The notes: generated by a model from the sequence alone, not told the origin. Positions 1-8,439 are shown, counted from the first letter of the stretch. The stretch: 62,895 nt of DNA from a virus (IMGVR_UViG_3300020430_002311:1-62895); one strand, 5' to 3'. Program-made: numbers and translations.

Positions 1-963
1 TCGGGGCTTCGGGATCAGCCACCGGACCCGCTCGGAACTCTCCAGAATAAGCTCTCTCCCGACCCTGTATTCCCGCAAACGCTCCCGTCCATGCTGATCG
101 GTTTCCTTCGAAAAGCAATTCAAAATCTTGGATACGGGCGCATAGGATAGCCGGTCCGATGGCCCTTCACGAAAGGGGACATACTGGCCGTTCCGGACGG
201 TCGTCGTTAGAAGGGTGAGGATGTCTCCTTCTCCCATCAGGATCCGGCCTGGCACTGTGAACTCCACTTCTCCAGTCTCCAGGGGCATCATTGTTCGCTC
301 GGTTCCCTCGCTCTTCATATCCATTGTCCTGTAGGCGACCTTGATGGGATTGAACACCCTGATGGCTGCGTTGACCAAACCGGTTTTCCGCTCCGCCAGG
401 GTTATATGCTGAAATCCAAAGCCGGTCCAGTTCAGGGGTGCGCCATCGATGTAGAGTTCATCTACGCCAATCAGAACCCCGTCAATCGGTAGATCCAGGC
501 GTTCCGAGTTTTCGATGGGCAATTCTTGGAGAGTCATTCTTTCGACCAGGTCCACGTCATAGGCGGCGACAACTGCATGCCAGTCCTCCAGATACTCCTC
601 CACCTGGATCCGCTCGGACTCTATACGCTTGATTGAGAGCGGTCTGCCTTCTCCTTCGCCCAGCCATTCCGTAGACTGCACTCCGGACACCGGTGCAAAA
701 CGGGGATAGATATAGTTCCCATCACAGTAGACCTTTTCATTCTCGATGGTTATGGAGTCCTGGAAAGACTTCACGTAGCCGTCTATGCAGGCACGGCAAT
801 CCGGTGTACGTTCCTCGGGAGGGCAGGGGCACGGCTGCAACCGGAACCAGAGCGCGGATTCTCCCTTGCGCTCGATTAAATCCTCGACTCCGACCGGGCT
901 GAAGATGTTGGGCCGGATGGTCGGGTTAAAGGCTGTAAATCCGCCCCTGCGTACCCTTCTCAT
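1..963 (-). CDS. Cysteine-motif virion protein, probably neck or connector (partial, runs off the left edge)
   Basis: The reading frame is open from an ATG at 963 to the window edge, giving at least 321 residues without a stop. The C-terminus lies outside the window. Near residues 45-62 there is a paired cysteine cluster, CPCP then CxxCxxGYV, of the kind seen in phage neck or head-completion proteins that hold a small zinc knuckle. The rest is mixed and beta-rich with no other motif I recognise. It is the last visible gene of the leftward head operon, 3 bp after the stop of the preceding 97-residue gene. The gene call is firm; the neck role rests on the cysteine pattern and position and is an inference. 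Joining the window ends would continue this frame into the reverse of the holin gene, which is implausible, so the true C-terminus is unknown. Confidence 0.75.
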   Translation of the reverse strand, partial: MRRVRRGGFTAFNPTIRPNIFSPVGVEDLIERKGESALWFRLQPCPCPPEERTPDCRACIDGYVKSFQDSITIENEKVYCDGNYIYPRFAPVSGVQSTEWLGEGEGRPLSIKRIESERIQVEEYLEDWHAVVAAYDVDLVERMTLQELPIENSERLDLPIDGVLIGVDELYIDGAPLNWTGFGFQHITLAERKTGLVNAAIRVFNPIKVAYRTMDMKSEGTERTMMPLETGEVEFTVPGRILMGEGDILTLLTTTVRNGQYVPFREGPSDRLSYAPVSKILNCFSKETDQHGRERLREYRVGRELILESSERVRWLIPKPR

Positions 964-966
964 GAA

Positions 967-1260
967 TCAGTCCTCTACCGGCCGGGCGATTCCTTTTCTT
1001 GCGAGCCGGTCGATGAAGGACCGGCGGTGCCGGATGGTCCGAGTTCCAATCCTGCGGACTATGCGCTTGTTCTTTCGGGGGATCAGCGGATGGCGCATGT
1101 ATACGTCCTGCTCTGCATTGCTCCAGGGATCGACCAGGTCCAGATACTCCCTGTGAACTCGTTGTTTCAGTGTTGTGACCTTGATAAGGCCCGCCGTGCG
1201 CCAGCGTGACCCGAAGGCGCCGCGCCAGAGGGCCAGGGCAAAGCAGCGGATTCGTTTCAT
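967..1260 (-). CDS. Small basic phage protein, unknown function
   Basis: A 97-residue, strongly basic protein (many Arg and Lys, estimated high pI) starting MKRIRCFALALW. It has no signal peptide I would trust: the N-terminal hydrophobic stretch is short and followed by more Arg. The start ATG overlaps the stop of the lytic transglycosylase gene (ATGA-type overlap), and its stop lies 3 bp before the next start, so it is translated as part of the leftward head/lysis operon. The tight packing is the main support for a real gene. I do not recognise the family. Basic charge and position would suit a minor virion or DNA-contacting protein, but that is a guess. Confidence 0.65.
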   Translation of the reverse strand: MKRIRCFALALWRGAFGSRWRTAGLIKVTTLKQRVHREYLDLVDPWSNAEQDVYMRHPLIPRKNKRIVRRIGTRTIRHRRSFIDRLARKGIARPVED

Positions 1261-1826
1261 ATCAGAAACCCTCCGCCGGAAAGCCTCAGAAGGGGAGTAT
1301 ATCGCCGGGCCTCCTCAAGTAGGCTCATTGTCTCTTCCAGTTTCTGCTCAGGAGTCCTCTGCTTCAGGCGGTAGTACGCTGCACGGAATTTCCGGATGTA
1401 GGAATAGGCCCGCTTCGGGATCCGGTATCCATTCCGTTTCACGGTTCCCGGGCCTGTGTAATAGCCTGCCAGGGCCAACGGTAATGAGCCGTTGAACTTG
1501 TCCAGGAGGTATCGCAGATAGGCAGTGCCGCAATGAACGTTATTTCTGGGCACGAAAAGCGCCCGGCCCCGGAGGCCGCAGAACCATGCTCCCGTCGCTG
1601 GCATGATCTGCATGAGTCCAAGGGCTCCAGCATGGGAGATTGCATAGGGCCGATGAGAAGACTCGATTTCTGCGACAGCACGGACAATGTCCGGATCCAG
1701 TCCATTCAAGAAGGCCGCTTCCAGGTATAAATCTCTTTGTGGTTCGGTGTCCGCTGCGGGGAGGGGATGCAGGCAAATGCCGATAAGCAGGGTTGCCAGC
1801 AAAGTCGTGAGAATAGTGCGATTCAT
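1257..1826 (-). CDS. Secreted lytic transglycosylase (SLT family)
   Basis: A 189-residue peptidoglycan lytic transglycosylase. Residues 1-25 form a signal peptide (positively charged start, hydrophobic core, PLPAA end), so the enzyme is exported to the periplasm. The SLT core follows: the catalytic Glu is E55 in the AEIESS motif, followed by the family signature GALGLMQIMP and then AYLRYLLDKF and ALAGYYTGPG. Two cysteines (WFCG and VHCG) could form a disulfide. It would cut the glycan strand and release 1,6-anhydro-muramyl ends. It sits between the MuF head genes and a small basic gene on the minus strand, whereas the holin and spanin-like genes are at the far right. It may be the endolysin or a virion-associated wall enzyme; the signal peptide favours a secreted endolysin. 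The start has a GGAGG-type ribosome site 9 bases upstream. Confidence 0.9.
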   Translation of the reverse strand: MNRTILTTLLATLLIGICLHPLPAADTEPQRDLYLEAAFLNGLDPDIVRAVAEIESSHRPYAISHAGALGLMQIMPATGAWFCGLRGRALFVPRNNVHCGTAYLRYLLDKFNGSLPLALAGYYTGPGTVKRNGYRIPKRAYSYIRKFRAAYYRLKQRTPEQKLEETMSLLEEARRYTPLLRLSGGGFLI

Positions 1827-1844
1827 AGGGCACCTCCGGTTGCC

Positions 1845-1861
1845 GTTCGGAATTTCCGAAC
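1845..1861. other. Intercistronic palindrome
   Basis: GTTCGGAATTTCCGAAC is a perfect inverted repeat with 8-bp arms around one central base. It lies between the stop of the MuF C-terminal gene and the ribosome site of the lytic transglycosylase gene. There is no T-run, so it is not a normal terminator. It could form a small RNA hairpin that adjusts translation or decay of the downstream message, or bind a dimeric protein. Confidence 0.35.
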
Positions 1862-1870
1862 GTGGATGGC

Positions 1871-3526
1871 TTACCCTACAACAACCGGAAATCTTCGGGC
1901 AATATACTCCCGCACCCAGGACGGTCGGTCATCATGGGCCGGATCCTCGCAAGCGCAGGTCCGCTCATGCCAGACACCGCGCACTTCCATAGGAGCGATC
2001 CGAGATTTCCCGTAGTATTCTTCTTCGGCCTTCTGTTGGCGTTCGGCCATGCGCCTGTCCAGGTCCGCAAAGTGCTCGCTGAAGTCGTAGTCTTCTTCAT
2101 CCGGGGGCTCCCAGGATTGGTAGCTGTGATTGCAGTTAGGGTGGACCGGTGTGCAGATCCACCAGTCTGAATAATGCCGGTTGGCGTTCGTCTTGCCGGG
2201 CCAGACCGCATACTCTGCGTAGGGATCATTCTGCATCAGATCGCCGCCAGCATAGAATTCCGACCGTGCAAACTCCGCGTAGCTGGCAAAGACTCGCAGG
2301 ATGGGTTGGGAGGCTTCCCACTCTCGGCAATACTCGCACATCTTTGGAACGAGGCCTGCTTTCTGGACCTGGTAGGGCGGCGGGGTTTTCTGTTTGATTT
2401 TGTTGAATCCTGCCGTATTATTTTCGATACCGGCCAAGTGGGAGCCTGGTGAACTACTGGTTATAGTGCCCGGGGTCGGTGGTAGATGCCGGTTCGGCGA
2501 TCCAGGCTCATCCCGCTCCTTGGTGGTGGGACTGGCTTCATAGATCACTCGGGGTAGTGATGATTTCTGTTGACTGTTTCCGGGTTTTTTGCGATCATTA
2601 TTTTGATCGGCCAAACTGGAATCGCCTGGGCTCCCGGGGGAATTAGAGGCGTGGGTCGACGCCTGATTCGCGGGCTGTAGTCCAGGCTTTTCCTCTACTT
2701 TGTGAGTATAAAACATGAGTACTTCTTGCCGGTTACGATCCACCGTTCGGCAGACAATGTCCACCTTTCGCTTTTTTCCATCGATTATAGCTTCTGCAGA
2801 AAAGTAATCTATTCCGTAGACGTTAGTGCGTCCCCTTGAATCTGGGGCCGCTCCTGTTTTTTTGGCCGTTGCAACTAATGCAGGCAACGACGGGACGACG
2901 GCAAAGTCAGATGTAGTCCTTTGCTCGCTGAGTGCCTTCTTGAATCCTCTGTTTGAAGGAAAAGTGATTTCAGACCCCGTGGAAAGATTCAGGACCTTAC
3001 TCTCGGTGAATCTTTGCGCTGCCTTGCTGGCCCTTTCCCGTGCTGCTTTATGACTTAAATGCCTCCATTCGTCCGTGGAAATGCTAATGTTGCCAGAGGT
3101 GGCATCGTAACCTTGCAGCTCCGAAAGATACTTAGGTTTCCCCGACGGCCAGTAACCGACCACAATTCCGCCGCGCGATCCGGGGCCGCTTTCCTCGGAT
3201 TTCGTAATATCGAAGATAACACGGGGCAGGCCTGATTTCTGTTGACTTTCGCTGAAATTCTTGCCACTCTCGATACTGAGGCTGGAATCAGAGAATCCCG
3301 CTGATTCACCGTCATCGGCATCGGGGCCCATCTTGCCGTCAGCCTCACCTCCTTTATCAATTTCCCATTGACCCTTGACGGAAAATGGTACATCCATAGA
3401 ATCAGGAAGGTCAGAGGCAGCATACAGTGCTTCCGGGTAACTCTGAAGAATGCCAATCCTGCTCTTCAGGGCCTCCTTTTCTCTTTCACGGTCTCTGTGG
3501 TGTCCGGATTCACGTGAATATAACAT
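1871..3526 (-). CDS. MuF C-terminal part with an inserted LPD3-like polyvalent domain
   Basis: A 551-residue protein. The ATG at 3526 is preferred over upstream starts because it has a GGGCGGGA-type site and only a 17-bp overlap with the preceding MuF gene. The N-terminal 90 residues are charged. About residues 175-276 resemble the LPD3/PBECR-type domains found in phage polyvalent and MuF proteins (SNRGFKKALSEQ, then DxxGRTNVYGIDYF, then MFYTHKVEE). This domain is flanked by a repeated motif, SQQKSxLPRVI[FY][DE], near residues 92-105 and 317-330. The C-terminal 160 residues carry CEYC and HPNCNHSYQ cysteine/histidine pairs typical of the zinc-binding end of MuF minor head proteins. It appears that a MuF protein was split and a probable effector domain inserted. 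The head role and injection into the cell are inferences from family knowledge. Confidence 0.75.
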   Translation of the reverse strand: MLYSRESGHHRDREREKEALKSRIGILQSYPEALYAASDLPDSMDVPFSVKGQWEIDKGGEADGKMGPDADDGESAGFSDSSLSIESGKNFSESQQKSGLPRVIFDITKSEESGPGSRGGIVVGYWPSGKPKYLSELQGYDATSGNISISTDEWRHLSHKAARERASKAAQRFTESKVLNLSTGSEITFPSNRGFKKALSEQRTTSDFAVVPSLPALVATAKKTGAAPDSRGRTNVYGIDYFSAEAIIDGKKRKVDIVCRTVDRNRQEVLMFYTHKVEEKPGLQPANQASTHASNSPGSPGDSSLADQNNDRKKPGNSQQKSSLPRVIYEASPTTKERDEPGSPNRHLPPTPGTITSSSPGSHLAGIENNTAGFNKIKQKTPPPYQVQKAGLVPKMCEYCREWEASQPILRVFASYAEFARSEFYAGGDLMQNDPYAEYAVWPGKTNANRHYSDWWICTPVHPNCNHSYQSWEPPDEEDYDFSEHFADLDRRMAERQQKAEEEYYGKSRIAPMEVRGVWHERTCACEDPAHDDRPSWVREYIARRFPVVVG

Positions 3527-4391
3527 ACTTCCCGCCCTCATGGACTTGCTGCAGTAGTAGGCCGTTGTTGAATGATATTGCTGCCTCGGTAACAGCCACG
3601 CGGACCATGTCACGGTTCAGGTGCTTAAGCATGAGCTCCTGGAATCCCTTCTCATCGATGGATCCGTCAGGATTGATATACCTTCCGGACTGTGCTTCCG
3701 TACTGGCGTAGATCAGTTCCTGGCGGATCTCATCCAGGGACAGATCATTGTCTATAGCGATCTGCACGATGTCGCGCACCATGTCCCTGGTAACCTCGTA
3801 GCTGCGGCCTGCCCTCTGGCCGTTTTCGTCGTAGATGGCAAGCCAGCGGGCTCCCTCGGACTCATTGAAGATGGAGGCGTAGATTGAGGATTTCCGGACG
3901 CCGGTCTTTTCCAGGAAGTCGTCCAGGTTTCCCAGACCTGCGTATCCTTCGGATTGCATCTCCGAGTCCAGGTCCTGGAGGCTCAATTCCTTCAGTCGGT
4001 TCAGGTCGAATCCCTTGCGCTGGAAGTGCTGGGCGATCATTCCGAGCACGGTACCCTTGTAGTTCTCGCCCCGGTAGACTTCGTTGTAGTTCACCCGGAG
4101 CCAGTCGAAGGCCTCCGATTCGTATTCATTCAGGGAATCTTCATCCAGCTCGGTGCCAACCTGGATTGATGGGGCAGGGAAGGGATTGCGCTCCATGAGG
4201 CGCCCCAGGAAGCCGTTGGCCCGCTTCCAGACATCGCCGAGCATGGATTTGTTGATCTGTATTCGGGAGACGGTCCCGCCTACAAGGGTCGCCTGCATCC
4301 AGGCATAGTACTCCAGCCAGGCGTACTGCCATTCCCGGAGAAACCTGAAAGGCAGGAACGGACCCTCGAACTGTTCGCGCTTCTCTGCCAA
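3510..4391 (-). CDS. MuF-type minor head protein, N-terminal part
   Basis: A 293-residue protein whose last third has the MuF/SPP1 gp7 pattern: long helices, DMVRDIVQIAIDNDLSLDEIRQEL, then RVAVTEAAISFNNGLLLQ, which matches the conserved RTE-A-x-x-NG helix before the zinc part of MuF. It stops at EGGKYVIFT, just where the family normally continues into the cysteine-rich end. That missing end is encoded by the next overlapping gene in a different frame. MuF proteins attach to the portal and capsid interior and are needed for head assembly. The visible start is TTG with GAGG only about 3 bases upstream, so the true start is uncertain. It lies 4 bp after the 103-residue acidic gene, in the same operon. 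Confidence 0.75.
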   Translation of the reverse strand: MAEKREQFEGPFLPFRFLREWQYAWLEYYAWMQATLVGGTVSRIQINKSMLGDVWKRANGFLGRLMERNPFPAPSIQVGTELDEDSLNEYESEAFDWLRVNYNEVYRGENYKGTVLGMIAQHFQRKGFDLNRLKELSLQDLDSEMQSEGYAGLGNLDDFLEKTGVRKSSIYASIFNESEGARWLAIYDENGQRAGRSYEVTRDMVRDIVQIAIDNDLSLDEIRQELIYASTEAQSGRYINPDGSIDEKGFQELMLKHLNRDMVRVAVTEAAISFNNGLLLQQVHEGGKYVIFT

Positions 4392-4395
4392 CGCC

Positions 4396-4707
4396 TCAGT
4401 TGCGCAGTTCGGCCTCGATTGCTCTCACAGCCAGATTCAATGCCGTGGCGGGCGGCAATTTCTGGGTGGCATAGGACTGGATCTTACTCCAGAGCCGCTG
4501 CTGAATGAAATCGTCCAGGCTGGAAATGTGGTCTGCCAGGACGCTCGCATAGCTGGCCGCTTGCTCGGATTCCTTCTCAGGCTCGGGCTCTGGATCCGGC
4601 GGCACTCCTTCAGTGCTTTCGGTTTCCTGTTCGGTATCCTCAGCAGGGAGTTCCGGATTCCCTGGCTCCGATTGCTGAATGTCTTCGGCTTGTGTTTCGT
4701 TTTCCAT
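4396..4707 (-). CDS. Acidic head-operon protein, unknown
   Basis: A 103-residue protein with two halves. Residues 1-50 are very rich in Glu, Pro and Ser with no hydrophobic core and look disordered. Residues 55-103 look helical (SLDDFIQQRLWSKIQSYATQ, then ATALNLAVRAIEAELRN). It is the first gene of the MuF operon. Its ATG lies 26 bases after a GCCCGATA late motif and has no Shine-Dalgarno sequence; the leader ends in TCCGGCC before ATG. I do not recognise the family. Position before MuF suggests a minor head or scaffolding accessory role. Confidence 0.7.
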   Translation of the reverse strand: MENETQAEDIQQSEPGNPELPAEDTEQETESTEGVPPDPEPEPEKESEQAASYASVLADHISSLDDFIQQRLWSKIQSYATQKLPPATALNLAVRAIEAELRN

Positions 4708-4732
4708 GGCCGGAGCATACAGAGTTTCGCTT

Positions 4733-4740
4733 TATCGGGC
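4733..4740 (-). promoter_or_regulatory. Late CCGATA motif upstream of the MuF operon
   Basis: Reads GCCCGATA on the minus strand. Its last base is 26 bases from the ATG at 4707. It is one of about 18 copies of the same motif at a nearly fixed distance before start codons in this window. Confidence 0.6.
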
Positions 4741-4930
4741 AGTGCGGATTCAGTTGGTCGATCTGCCAACTTGACATTGTGCCTACTGCCGAAGTGATTT
4801 CGACGACGCTCTGACTCTCGCCGTGCACTGGGTTAGCCAGGTTCTCAATTGACGAGGTACGAAGCCTTGGTGGGTGCTTTGTCTAACCATAGTGGTTGCA
4901 GGAAAAAACGTGAAAAAACGCTTGCGACTG

Positions 4931-4938
4931 GACCGATA
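4931..4938 (+). promoter_or_regulatory. CCGATA motif upstream of the membrane-effector cassette
   Basis: Reads GACCGATA, ending 41 bases before the ATG at 4979. This is farther than the usual 25-29 bases, and here a purine-rich ribosome site (GAGGAAGGGGGT) follows. The cassette may therefore share the phage late control but with an ordinary leader. The rest of 4741-4978 holds no gene I can support. Confidence 0.4.
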
Positions 4939-4978
4939 GTAGCGACATAAAGGGTCAATTAGAGGAAGGGGGTAGGCT

Positions 4979-5194
4979 ATGGAGATAGTTGGATCACTGA
5001 TACTTGGTGCATTGTTTGGCTTTTTACTCTCTACTGGGCTTATGGCAGGCAGAGTCGCCAAAAAGGAAGCTGACCAGTCTATCGAAGATGCAAAAAAGGA
5101 GGAGTCTAGGGTGGTATATGAAAACAAGGAACTCCTCCGCACGGCAATTCGAAAACACCAAGCCTCCGAAGCAAAGCTCTTGGTACGGAGTTGA
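4979..5194 (+). CDS. Small single-pass membrane protein (cassette gene 1)
   Basis: A 71-residue protein with one N-terminal membrane helix (about residues 4-24, IVGSLILGALFGFLLSTGLM) followed by a charged helix rich in Lys and Glu. The strong purine-rich ribosome site before the ATG supports the start. It is on the plus strand inside the otherwise minus-strand head arm, so it is an inserted cargo gene. The next gene begins in another frame before this one ends. Only the part of the second gene after about 5190 looks protein-like, so the two may be one three-helix membrane protein broken by a frameshift near 5170-5190. Confidence 0.6.
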   Translation: MEIVGSLILGALFGFLLSTGLMAGRVAKKEADQSIEDAKKEESRVVYENKELLRTAIRKHQASEAKLLVRS

Positions 5195-6146
5195 GTCTAT
5201 AATTACCAAGGCGTACCGGTTCGTAAACAGTCATGGGGTTCTGAGTAGCTTCCTATCTTCGGCGTTGTGGGCCTTGGGTGCTTTTTTCTTTGCGCCTTCC
5301 GGAAAGGTTTTCGAAGAGAAGATCCGGAATAGCTTTGAGTGGCAGTTCGGATTAGCCGCTTGTGCTATTTCTTCCTTTATAGTCATTGGGTTCAGCGTCT
5401 ACTACATTGCTGCCGCAATGGACAAGAAGTCCATGCGCTTGGATCTGCAAGCAGCTCAGCGCCAGCTCGGCAAACACAATGAGCTTGGGCTGGTATACAT
5501 TTGGGCCAGCCACAACGCCGAGCACATCGATATAAATTATCAAGAAATGAAGGACGCGATTGAAGAGTCTGCCGACCGAAAGCTGGAGCTGCTATTTACA
5601 ACGGGCTACGAAGCCATGAGTATGGATGCAGAGCATGAGACTATCCAGTTTAAGAACCGGTTTTCAGAGAAACCGGATGGCCAACCAAGAAAGGCGGTCC
5701 TGCACGAGCTTATTCAGAATCTAAAAGGTCCGGTTCGAGTTCTCCTGCTCAACCCGTTGTCGCAAACGGCTTTCGATCGAGGAAGGGAAATTATCAACGA
5801 TGGTGATCTGTATCGGCAACTCATCTATCGAACGATAGCGTTCCTGGAGCTGGCAAAGGAGAGGAATGAAAACCTCCATCTTGATTTCGGTTTCTACAGT
5901 CAAAAACCAGTCTGGAATGTAGTCAGGAATAACATAATCACTTTCGTGCAGCCGGTTTCCCCAAATTATGCCGCTCGTTTGAACGCTTGGCTATGTTTTG
6001 CAAACAACAATTTCGGCATTACAGAAGGCTTTGCCACCCTCTTCGAGAAGAAATGGGATGAGAGGCAGTTGGAGGATGTCAGCCACCCTGATTTTCGAAC
6101 CAATGTCGACAAGATCAAACATGAAATCGAAGCGAAGATGAAGTAG
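5118..6146 (+). CDS. Two-helix membrane protein with a cytoplasmic domain, candidate defence or exclusion effector
   Basis: About 342 residues from the ATG at 5118, the only plausible start in this frame (AGGAGGAG lies 13 bases upstream). Two membrane helices follow (FLSSALWALGAFFF and FGLAACAISSFIVIGFSVYYIAA), then a linker helix and a domain of about 230 residues. The domain has an ELLFTTGYEAMSM segment, VRVLLLNPLSQTAFDRGREI and WLCFANNNFGITEGFATLFEKKW. The VRVLLLNP pattern recalls phospholipase-D-like or nucleotide-sensor-type domains in bacterial membrane effectors, but no HKD motif is visible. Being a plus-strand insertion between terminase and head genes, it looks like a moron for superinfection exclusion or defence. 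Function is inference. The first 25 residues look like shadow coding. Confidence 0.6.
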   Translation: MKTRNSSARQFENTKPPKQSSWYGVESIITKAYRFVNSHGVLSSFLSSALWALGAFFFAPSGKVFEEKIRNSFEWQFGLAACAISSFIVIGFSVYYIAAAMDKKSMRLDLQAAQRQLGKHNELGLVYIWASHNAEHIDINYQEMKDAIEESADRKLELLFTTGYEAMSMDAEHETIQFKNRFSEKPDGQPRKAVLHELIQNLKGPVRVLLLNPLSQTAFDRGREIINDGDLYRQLIYRTIAFLELAKERNENLHLDFGFYSQKPVWNVVRNNIITFVQPVSPNYAARLNAWLCFANNNFGITEGFATLFEKKWDERQLEDVSHPDFRTNVDKIKHEIEAKMK

Positions 6147-6155
6147 TCTGAAATG

Positions 6156-7868
6156 CTAATCCCGCCTTAGTCTCGGATCATTCGGCCCATCGTAGCCCAG
6201 TTTCCGTAACAGGCTATCATACTGCCTGCTCTGAATCGTATTCTTTCGTCTTTCCTGCACCTGCCTTGCCGTGTTCTGGTTCGGCTGCTCTTTGGGCTTT
6301 GATGCCCGTATTCCCGGCATCTCCCGAATGAGCCGGACTCCCATTTCCAGGGCATCCGGCCCGTCCTTGTGCCGGTAGGGGAATTCGTTTAGCTGCTGAA
6401 AGAGCGTTTCAGAATCGTCCCGAAGCAATAGAAGGCCGGAGGCTACCAACGGCTGCAGTGCGCCCATGATCCTGGCTTCTTTGTCGGAGGTGTTGGACAG
6501 CTCTACAATCGGAATGGTTATCTTGTTGGCACTGGTCTTATTGAACTCCGAAACCAATCGCCGGAAGTTCAGGAGGAAGTATTCCTGGTTGGCATTGCTT
6601 TCGATACCGCAGATATTCCAGGGAAGCGTCTGGAGTGCCAGCATTAGATCCCGTTCGATAGCATCCGGTCGCCGCCTCTGGATGTCGGAGTAAGCCTCGT
6701 AGAATTTCCCATCCGGACCGAGACCCACGCCTATTATGGCGCTGTAGTCTGATTTCTCGGACTTGCCGAGGGATAGGTCAACGGCCAGCGCAAGGGTCCA
6801 GTCGCTCCAGCTCGGTGCCGGTGGGAAACGGTACCTCTGGATCAGGCCTTTGAATCGCTGATCTACTTCGGCCAGGGGTTCATTCTGTCGTTCCTGGGCG
6901 AATCCGATCGGATCCTGCGCCCGTTCTTCCTGGAGTGCCTTCAATGGCCAGGTTTGCGGCCAGGTAGAGAACTCGTTTCCCTCTTCGTCCACCTCGATGG
7001 CCTTGAACTTCTTCCGGTCCCAGTGCCCGTACTTCTGGTTATCCGTGAATATCTGCTCACCGACGCAATTCGGGGCGATGGTGGTATAGGCCACGATTAC
7101 ATCCAGGCCCCAGGCTCCACCCAGACGTAGGGCTGCGCGGTCGAGCCACCGCATCTTGCGGACCATGGTCGATTCGCTGGCCACGTCCTTCTCTTCATCC
7201 GGATCATCGATAAGCAATGCATCCGGCCTGGACTCTTTGCGCCGCTTACCACGGATACTGTTCAGGAATCCTTTCGCCAGGATCCGGGCTCCGCCCTGGA
7301 ATACGATGTCCCCGTCTTTCCAGGAAACGGTCTGGCCCTTCTGATCCTTCTTCGGTCGCAGCTCCGGGTAATGCTCCAGGAGCACTGCATTGTCCTCGCA
7401 TTCGTCGATGATCGCCTGGAGAAATCCTTTTGCAGATTCGAGGCTGCTGGAGATTATGATGGGGAAATTCCACGTCCGCGTGAGAATGAGCCAGAGCGTG
7501 CCGCAAAGCGTCAGTACCGTGGATTTACCGAATCCACGGGAGAGGGCTCGGGTCATCTTCACCGGATCCCTTTGCCGTCCGCGTAGGGCCTGGATGTCTT
7601 CGATCAGTGCTTTCTGCTGGGGGCCGAATGGGCTTCCAAAGTAGTGCCCGAAGTAGTGCCGGAGAAAGAAATGGAACTGCCCGCGCTTGCCTGTTGCCCG
7701 GCGCCTGCAGACGGACTTCTCCCGGTTCGTAGACTCGGTAATCTGGCCAGCATACTCCCGTTCCACTCTCCGGAAAGCCAGCTCAAGAACCTGCGGAGGA
7801 AAGCGATTCAGTCCGGAGGAGCCCAGCTCCGAAAGGATCCTCTGTCTAATTGACTGATTCGATGCCAT
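6156..7868 (-). CDS. terL: Terminase large subunit
   Basis: A 570-residue packaging motor. The ATPase part carries a Walker A-like SRGFGKST at residues 110-117 and a Walker B region DALLIDDPDEEKD. An FIISSSLESAKGFLQ-type stretch precedes the Walker B segment. The nuclease part begins near ALAVDLSLGKSEKSDYSAI, where the first acidic residue of the RNase H-like site would sit, and continues with FYEAYSDIQRRRPD and CGIESNANQEYFL. It translocates DNA into the prohead through the portal and cuts the concatemer. The ATG at 7868 overlaps the end of the small subunit gene by 23 bp. Length and domain order are normal for the family. Confidence 0.93.
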   Translation of the reverse strand: MASNQSIRQRILSELGSSGLNRFPPQVLELAFRRVEREYAGQITESTNREKSVCRRRATGKRGQFHFFLRHYFGHYFGSPFGPQQKALIEDIQALRGRQRDPVKMTRALSRGFGKSTVLTLCGTLWLILTRTWNFPIIISSSLESAKGFLQAIIDECEDNAVLLEHYPELRPKKDQKGQTVSWKDGDIVFQGGARILAKGFLNSIRGKRRKESRPDALLIDDPDEEKDVASESTMVRKMRWLDRAALRLGGAWGLDVIVAYTTIAPNCVGEQIFTDNQKYGHWDRKKFKAIEVDEEGNEFSTWPQTWPLKALQEERAQDPIGFAQERQNEPLAEVDQRFKGLIQRYRFPPAPSWSDWTLALAVDLSLGKSEKSDYSAIIGVGLGPDGKFYEAYSDIQRRRPDAIERDLMLALQTLPWNICGIESNANQEYFLLNFRRLVSEFNKTSANKITIPIVELSNTSDKEARIMGALQPLVASGLLLLRDDSETLFQQLNEFPYRHKDGPDALEMGVRLIREMPGIRASKPKEQPNQNTARQVQERRKNTIQSRQYDSLLRKLGYDGPNDPRLRRD

Positions 7869-8439
7869 GCTTGGATAGGATGTTGGCCATGATTCCAGCG
7901 GCCTCCTGGATGGCTTTTTCTCTGTCCGCCTGTTCGTCCGTCACATAGAGCAGGCCGGTGCGCTCCAGGTAGCGGAGGGCAATGGCATTATCCTGGGGGC
8001 TCTGTCGTTCAAAGGACTTCCGGAGTGCGGCCCTGGCCATCCGTGCGGTGATTCTCGCCTCGGCAAGAAGGTCCCCGTCTTCTTCATCCAGAAGAAACTT
8101 CACAGCCTCGATGAAAGCGGTTTTCTTTCTCCAGCGGTACAGGGTCTTCCGATCTATCTGCAGGGACTTGGCGATTTTCTTGAAATTGATCCCAGAGGCA
8201 ACGAGTTCCGCAGCCTTTGCTTCAGTCTCCTTTAGCCCGGGAAAACTAAGGGGCTCTTCTTTCTTTGCGGTCTGCTGCTCCTTCTTGGTGGCTCGCTTTG
8301 GCTTCTTCTGGCTTTGCCCGTTAGTCGCCTTAGTGCCTTTCTTTTTTGCAGCCTTAGAACGGGCACTTTCTGGGGCACCTGGGGCATTCTTGGGTAGGGG
8401 TGGGTGCTGTTTGGAAGTGGCTTTCTTTCTTGGTGCCAT
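7846..8439 (-). CDS. terS: Terminase small subunit
   Basis: A 197-residue DNA-recognition subunit of the packaging machine. The first 75 residues are extremely Lys/Ala-rich and look disordered. A helix-turn-helix follows (KAAELVASGINFKKIAKSL, then DRKTLYRWRKK), then helices for oligomerisation (ARMARAALRKSFE, then IALRYLERTGLLY). This is the usual order for small terminases, though the basic tail is longer than most. The gene lies directly upstream of, and overlaps, the large subunit. The ATG lies 29 bases after an ACCCGATA motif and has no good Shine-Dalgarno sequence. Confidence 0.85.
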   Translation of the reverse strand: MAPRKKATSKQHPPLPKNAPGAPESARSKAAKKKGTKATNGQSQKKPKRATKKEQQTAKKEEPLSFPGLKETEAKAAELVASGINFKKIAKSLQIDRKTLYRWRKKTAFIEAVKFLLDEEDGDLLAEARITARMARAALRKSFERQSPQDNAIALRYLERTGLLYVTDEQADREKAIQEAAGIMANILSKHGIESVN

